NCBI RefSeq assembly: GCF_000247695.1
Contig: NW_004624866.1
Location: 5,514,744 to 5,578,743, forward strand
Length of the DNA stretch: 64,000 nt
Direction: 5' to 3'
Source: Heterocephalus glaber
Taxonomy: Eukaryota > Chordata > Mammalia > Rodentia > Bathyergidae
Numbering within the stretch: position 1 is the stretch's first letter; each line of letters starts with the position of its first letter. The notes under the pieces were generated by a model. It was not told the origin of the DNA, made no database searches, and was given only the letters and a program-made list of their open reading frames with translations. Below, piece after piece: positions 59,861 to 64,000 of the stretch. The translations under genes were made by a program, and so were the position numbers.

Positions 59861-60216
59861 TAATAGCTATTGCTTGAAAACACTGCACAAGGATAGAGAG
59901 CTTTGAATTTACAAACATCTTGAAATAAATTATTATAAACGGTAATGTCATTTACCTATCATGGAGAAATATACATGCAATGTGTTATTCAGGGTATAAT
60001 AGGGCTGGAAGCATGAAGAGTGAGTTATGAGAGAGAAACTCCTCACAGGAACTCCCATATCTTCTTTGGTCTTTGTCTCAGAATAGGAAGCACTAAAGGA
60101 TGACGGGGAGTCTTGGGAAGGTTTTAATGAGAGAGGTGACATGATGAGATCTACCACTGAAGGAATCTGTAGATATTTAAGAAATTGTTAAATTTGTCAA
60201 ATAATTGGCCATTCCA

Positions 60217-60345
60217 CCGCTCCCAGCCCAGAGGAAGGGGCTTCCGGGCCGCCATTCGACTGCTCCCAGCCCAGAGGTAGGGGCTTCTGGGCCGATGTCC
60301 CACCGCTCCCAGCCCGCAGGAGGTGAGCCATGTGGGCGCCAAGAG
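60217..60345 (+). repeat. Three 43-bp L1 5'-UTR monomers
   Basis: Copies begin at 60217, 60260 and 60303, each starting c(c/t)gctcccagccc; the third diverges after ~20 bp. High GC against an AT-rich surround. Position directly ahead of ORF1 marks them as an L1 promoter array. Confidence 0.85.
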
Positions 60346-60362
60346 CACACACACACACACAC
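60346..60362. repeat. (AC)8 microsatellite
   Basis: Short AC run at the end of the monomer array. Confidence 0.9.
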
Positions 60363-60369
60363 CTGTCAA

Positions 60370-61413
60370 AATGAGAAGACACGTAAACAAGTCTCAGAAC
60401 CAGACTTCCAGATCACCTACAGCAACCTCAAAGGGAAAAGAGATGGAACGGTCTGATATTCAACCCACCTGGACTCCCTGAACTGGCAACAAAAGAGGAT
60501 CTGGAAAAAATGAAATCAGAAATAATTTCTCACATAGCAGCAGAGATTGTACTCATAGTGCAAGACATAATTAATCTAGAGAAGACACAGATAAAAAAAT
60601 AGAGGCACTGAGGAACATGATGGAATCCCAACATAGGAAACAAATGAAATCCATAAAACAGATACAAACAGATTTCCAGGAGATGAAAAGCTCCATTGAA
60701 AGTCTACACAGCAGAATGAGCCAATGTGAGGACAGAATATCAGATATAGAAGATAAGATTGCAATTAGTGACTAGGAAAAGAAAAAAATCCTTCAAAATT
60801 GTAAGGGACCACAAGAAATCAATCCAGCAGTTACTAGACGATGCAAAGAAGAATAACATAAGACTGATTGGAGTCAATGAAGAAAAAGAGAATGCACATG
60901 ACATAAAAAAAAAAACTATTCGCAGAAGTAATGGCAGAAAACTTCCCAAGCAGGGGAAAAGAACTTGACATACAGATAAGTGAGGCATATAGGACTCCAA
61001 ATAGCCTTGATCAAAAAAAATCTACACCTAGGCATATAATTGTTAAGATTCCAGAAACCCAACAGAAGAACAAAGTTCTACAAGCAGAGAAAAGAAACAA
61101 ATCACAAAGGAAAGCCCATCAGATTTACAGAAGACTTCTCAACATAAACCCTCAAGGCAAGAAGAGCTTGGAGTGATTTATTCTAAGCCCTAAAGGAAAA
61201 CAGCCTCCAACCCAGATTAATGTACCCTGTAGAACTATCTTTCAAAATTGATGGAGAAATAAGATACTTTCATGATAAAGAGCACCTTAGGAACTTCATG
61301 AATACCAAACCAGCACTCCAAAAAATTTTAGACAATATCCTAGGAACAGACAATAAGGATCACAACCCCAGGAAGCACAGCACAATGAATCCATCAGGCA
61401 GGACAAGAAATTA
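60370..61413 (+). pseudogene. L1 ORF1 remnant (RNA-binding chaperone), broken
   Basis: Pieces in order match L1 ORF1p: coiled coil (about 60500-60775, ESLHSRMSQCEDRISDIED), RRM (IRLIGVNEE near 60860; STPRHIIVKIPET near 61020), and C-terminal domain (YPVELSFKIDGEIRYF near 61221, then NTKPALQKIL). Several in-frame stops (for example near 60600 and 60774) and frame changes break it. Confidence 0.85.
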
Positions 61414-61493
61414 AATGTAAGGGGAGAGAATCCAACAAAAAGAAAAAGTCGTGACAATGATAAGTCAATATGTATCAGTTATAACCATCAATG

Positions 61494-63906
61494 CTTTTTT
61501 ACTGATATACAGAATTTATTAAGCTTTGCACATGTAATAGAGCAGTTTCATTTGCATCCCTAATGCTAGCAAAAGCTCTAGCAATCAAGAATGGCAGCAC
61601 ATCATTTTATAACAATCAACATTGTAGCTTTTTAAAATTTGGTTTTCAGAAGAATTTATCTTCAAGTAAATCTAGTCATGCTTTTAAAAATTGCTTTAGG
61701 TCACTCCAAGCTTGCCAGTTAACATTTGGCATAAACAAGAAAACAATCACAATTTGATAAATAACAGATAACACTGTAAGCCATAAACATACAGCATAAG
61801 AAAATGGTGGTGTAAGTCAGTAGTTATTAAGTTACTAGAGTACCTTAGCCTCTATGCAGAGAGTTTGATTCACTAGCCTGGACACCCAGTTTTCAAATTA
61901 AGAGCAATGTCTACAGTATCATTTCTAACATTGCAAACAAGCAGAGAAGGAGGAATTCATTTTTGTTTTTTTGGTACTGGGAATCAAACTCAGGACCTTG
62001 TGCTTGTGAGGCAGGCAGCAGAACAACTGAGCTAAATGAGGAATTCATTTTTATTAATAAATTACACCCTCAGGAGTTAGAATCAACACCTTAGTATAAA
62101 AATGTTCGAGCTATATCAGTTATAACTGTGCTTATTTTAAAAGGTGCTAAATGGATTAAAGGGAGACAGCTATGCTTCCCCTAATGTGATTGATCTTACC
62201 ATGTTTATAGTTATCAAGACCTAAAACTTCAGGTGTTTGAACTGAACATTGATGAGCACACTTACATTTCAGCCTGATATGCTAGACTCTGTTATTTGGT
62301 CAACTGTCCATTTGCTCTGAAATTAAAATTTTAATATTATCAAAAGTTGATATAAGTGGCATAATAACAAATATGCTGAAATGGTTATAGTCACAAATGG
62401 CAGTTAACAAGGATATGGGGAAATCCCACTCCCAAGTCACCCACTAGTTGGAATTACTGTATATACTGTCACACAACTATAACAAATTGGATTTAAAGCT
62501 GTTTACTTTAGTCTGGCATCTTCACACACCCAAGATATGTACCTTATATGAAAACAGTGATTATTCAAAAACAAAATTTGTGTAGCTGTTAAGTTCTTCC
62601 CTTAAATGTAAATAAAATGGCACAGAAACTTTTAATAACTAGGACTCAGAAAATTTGAAAGAATAATTTGAGTTAGGAATCAAATATACAGAGTCAAAGA
62701 AGGGAAAAAAATCATCTAGAAAACAAAAATCCAAGTAGCATCTCAGATGCAGGGCAATTTTGTGAAGTAGGAAAGCAACTATGATCACCTGCAGCTTCTC
62801 AGATCATTCTAGCAAGTGTCTCCAGGTACTACCTGTTGTCTGTGTAATAGTATTTCCCTAAATAAAGGGCCTTGCATGCACATTCAGCATGTTTCCTGCA
62901 AGTAGAAGTGAAGATATTTTCATTTTGTTTAACTCACACACTATTTGGTCAAAGAAATATGTAAAGCTAAATAAAAGCACATTTAGTAGAAATCCATAGC
63001 AATGAATGTGGACAAGATGTGCGTGGATCTTGCTTGGAGCATCTGGCAGTGGGCAGTGGAACAAAGGTAGCAATCTTGCAGGCTCTTCTCTGTCTGTTCT
63101 GGAGGTGGCTCCATGGCAGTGGCACTAGCATTTGCAGTTGAATTCAAGACCTCCAAAATCACCACCGGCAGAGTTGGTTCCCCCTACTTTAGACTTTTAA
63201 GTTTTTGACCTTTTCTTCAAATGACTTGAGAGTTGGGGAATTTTTTACATCTTCCAGCTTTTTGGTGATAACAGAGCCAACAGATGAAAAGGCCGTTGAA
63301 GCCTTCTGTCCGGCCTGAGATGAGGTTTCAGAGGTCTCCCTGTGTGCAGACCTGGCTGTCACATCCTGCCACCCTTCGGCAATGTTCTGCTTTAGCTCCT
63401 GTAGTGAACCAATCCCAAGTTTCCACTTGATCTCTGCTAGATGCTTCTCTTTTGCTGCTAACACATGAGACAGAGTTTGGATTTCTTCTTCCACCTTTGC
63501 CAGCTCTCTTCTCAGCTCATCCTGCTCCTCTTCTGAGAGCATCTCCATGGCGCTGAGCATGGCTGCAGCATCTTCTCCTTCAGGTACTAGGTCTGTCCTC
63601 CAAAAACCAGGTTTCCCAGTAGGTGATCTGGGTGGAGACGAATTCCCACTAGTGGACAGGTAGAGGTAGTTTTTTTCACTCCTGCATTGAAATCGAATGA
63701 GGCCTGGTAGTCTTCATATAAGTCTGTGTCTCTGTGATCCATCATCCCAGGCAGAGGCAGAGTGCATGGCTTTACAGCCGCCAGAGCTCCCCCCACAGTC
63801 ACTCGCCCCCTCGGCCTTATTCCCTTTGCCCTACCTTGCAAGCTAACTGAAACTGTCTTTGCAGTTTGGAGGCCCCACCCCAAACCTGAGCATCCTGGCT
63901 CAGGTG
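61494..63906 (-). pseudogene. TPD52P: TPD52 processed pseudogene (retrocopy), antisense to NEB
   Basis: A minus-strand intronless copy of tumor protein D52 mRNA. The 5' UTR lies at about 63743-63906. Coding remnants begin MDHRDTDLYEDYQASFDF (from 63742), match the long TPD52 isoform N-terminus as I recall it, then shift frame. The best-kept part is 63189-63560, with LSEEEQDELRRELAKVEEEI (coiled coil) and SVGSVITKKLEDVKNSPT. A further frameshift separates the C-terminal remnant (LNSTANASATAMEP, about 63140). The ~1.5-kb 3' UTR ends with AATAAA at 61520-61515 and a short A tail at 61500-61495. Flanked by an 11-bp duplication aaccatcaatg (61483-61493 and 63907-63917). Frameshifts make it non-coding. 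The symbol is descriptive only. Confidence 0.9.
61965..62037 (-). mobile_element. ID SINE inside the TPD52 retrocopy, 15-bp target duplication
   Basis: Minus-strand ID (ggtactgggaatcaaactca ... gaacaactgagctaaat) inserted in the 3'-UTR part of the retrocopy. Duplication gaggaattcattttt at 61950-61964 and 62038-62052. Confidence 0.92.
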
Positions 63907-64000
63907 AACCATCAATGTTAATGGTCTCAATTCACCAATCAAAAGAAATAGACTGGCAGAATGGGTCAAGAAGCAAAATCCAACAATATGCTACATACAA

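Larger units (their letters stand above)
60205..64000 (+). mobile_element. L1 with 5' monomers, ORF1 and start of ORF2, split by a TPD52 retrocopy
   Basis: A sense-strand L1 in the NEB intron. It has a GC-rich 5' region with three 43-bp monomers (60217-60345), an ORF1-derived region (about 60370-61413) and the start of ORF2. ORF2 is interrupted at 61493 by the TPD52 copy and resumes at 63907, reading INVNGLNSPIKRNRLAEW and then KKQNPT, the conserved N-terminus of the ORF2 endonuclease domain. The element runs off the window end, so its 3' end and full length are unknown. ORF1 is broken, so it is not autonomous. Confidence 0.88.

Noticed and set aside
60217..60345. CRISPR-like repeats
   Set aside because: Head-to-tail 43-bp units without spacers, in a mammalian L1 promoter position.
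60205..61480. ORF1-only 'half-L1' (HAL1) element
   Set aside because: ORF2 sequence resumes on the far side of the TPD52 insertion at 63907, so it is an ordinary L1 that was split.
63189..63560. Functional TPD52-like gene
   Set aside because: Frameshifts on both sides, no introns, poly(A) remnant and target duplication show a processed pseudogene.

Overview
The window is mammalian nuclear DNA carrying 58 well-supported exons of the nebulin gene (NEB), all on the + strand, plus one further candidate exon. Every exon is a whole number of codons (33 to 104), lies between an AG acceptor and a GT donor, is phase 0 at both ends, and translates into ~35-residue nebulin modules (x-Y-K near the start, D-T-P in the middle, S-D or S-E at the end). 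The 58 exons hold 2450 codons. From memory of the human protein, they run from the middle super-repeats (122) to the C-terminal linker repeats (59330). The start codon, the first part of the gene and the Z-disc/SH3 end are outside the window. Nebulin is the giant thin-filament protein of skeletal muscle: each module contacts actin, and a WLKGIGW-type motif every seventh module matches the tropomyosin/troponin period.

Layout: 122-229 is the last module of one super-repeat. 1711-15629 has super-repeats built from fused 312-bp (three-module) and 204-bp (two-module) exons. From 13316 the 204-bp exon is split into single-module exons, and from 18638 the 312-bp exon is split into 114 + 198 bp. After 23935 almost every exon encodes one module. 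The tropomyosin-type motif recurs exactly every seven modules from 2774 to 50799, provided the two exons at 42910 and 43633 are alternatives. That agrees with the known mutually exclusive NEB exon pair. A further intact-looking 105-bp module exon sits at 55196-55300, between two exons that I recall as adjacent in human nebulin.

The introns hold many tRNA-derived ID SINEs (several with clear target-site duplications), B1 and B1-ID dimers, MIR-like relics, L1 fragments and a palindromic TA-flanked DNA-transposon miniature. ID, B1 and B1-ID together indicate a rodent. The ID subtype suggests a hystricomorph (guinea pig/mole-rat group), but this is recall, not a search.

The last 4 kb, inside the NEB intron after 59330, is a nested insertion. 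A 5'-complete-looking L1 (43-bp 5' monomers, broken ORF1, start of ORF2) is split by an antisense processed copy of TPD52, flanked by an 11-bp target duplication. That copy is in turn interrupted by an ID SINE with a 15-bp duplication. No gene other than NEB appears functional in the window.
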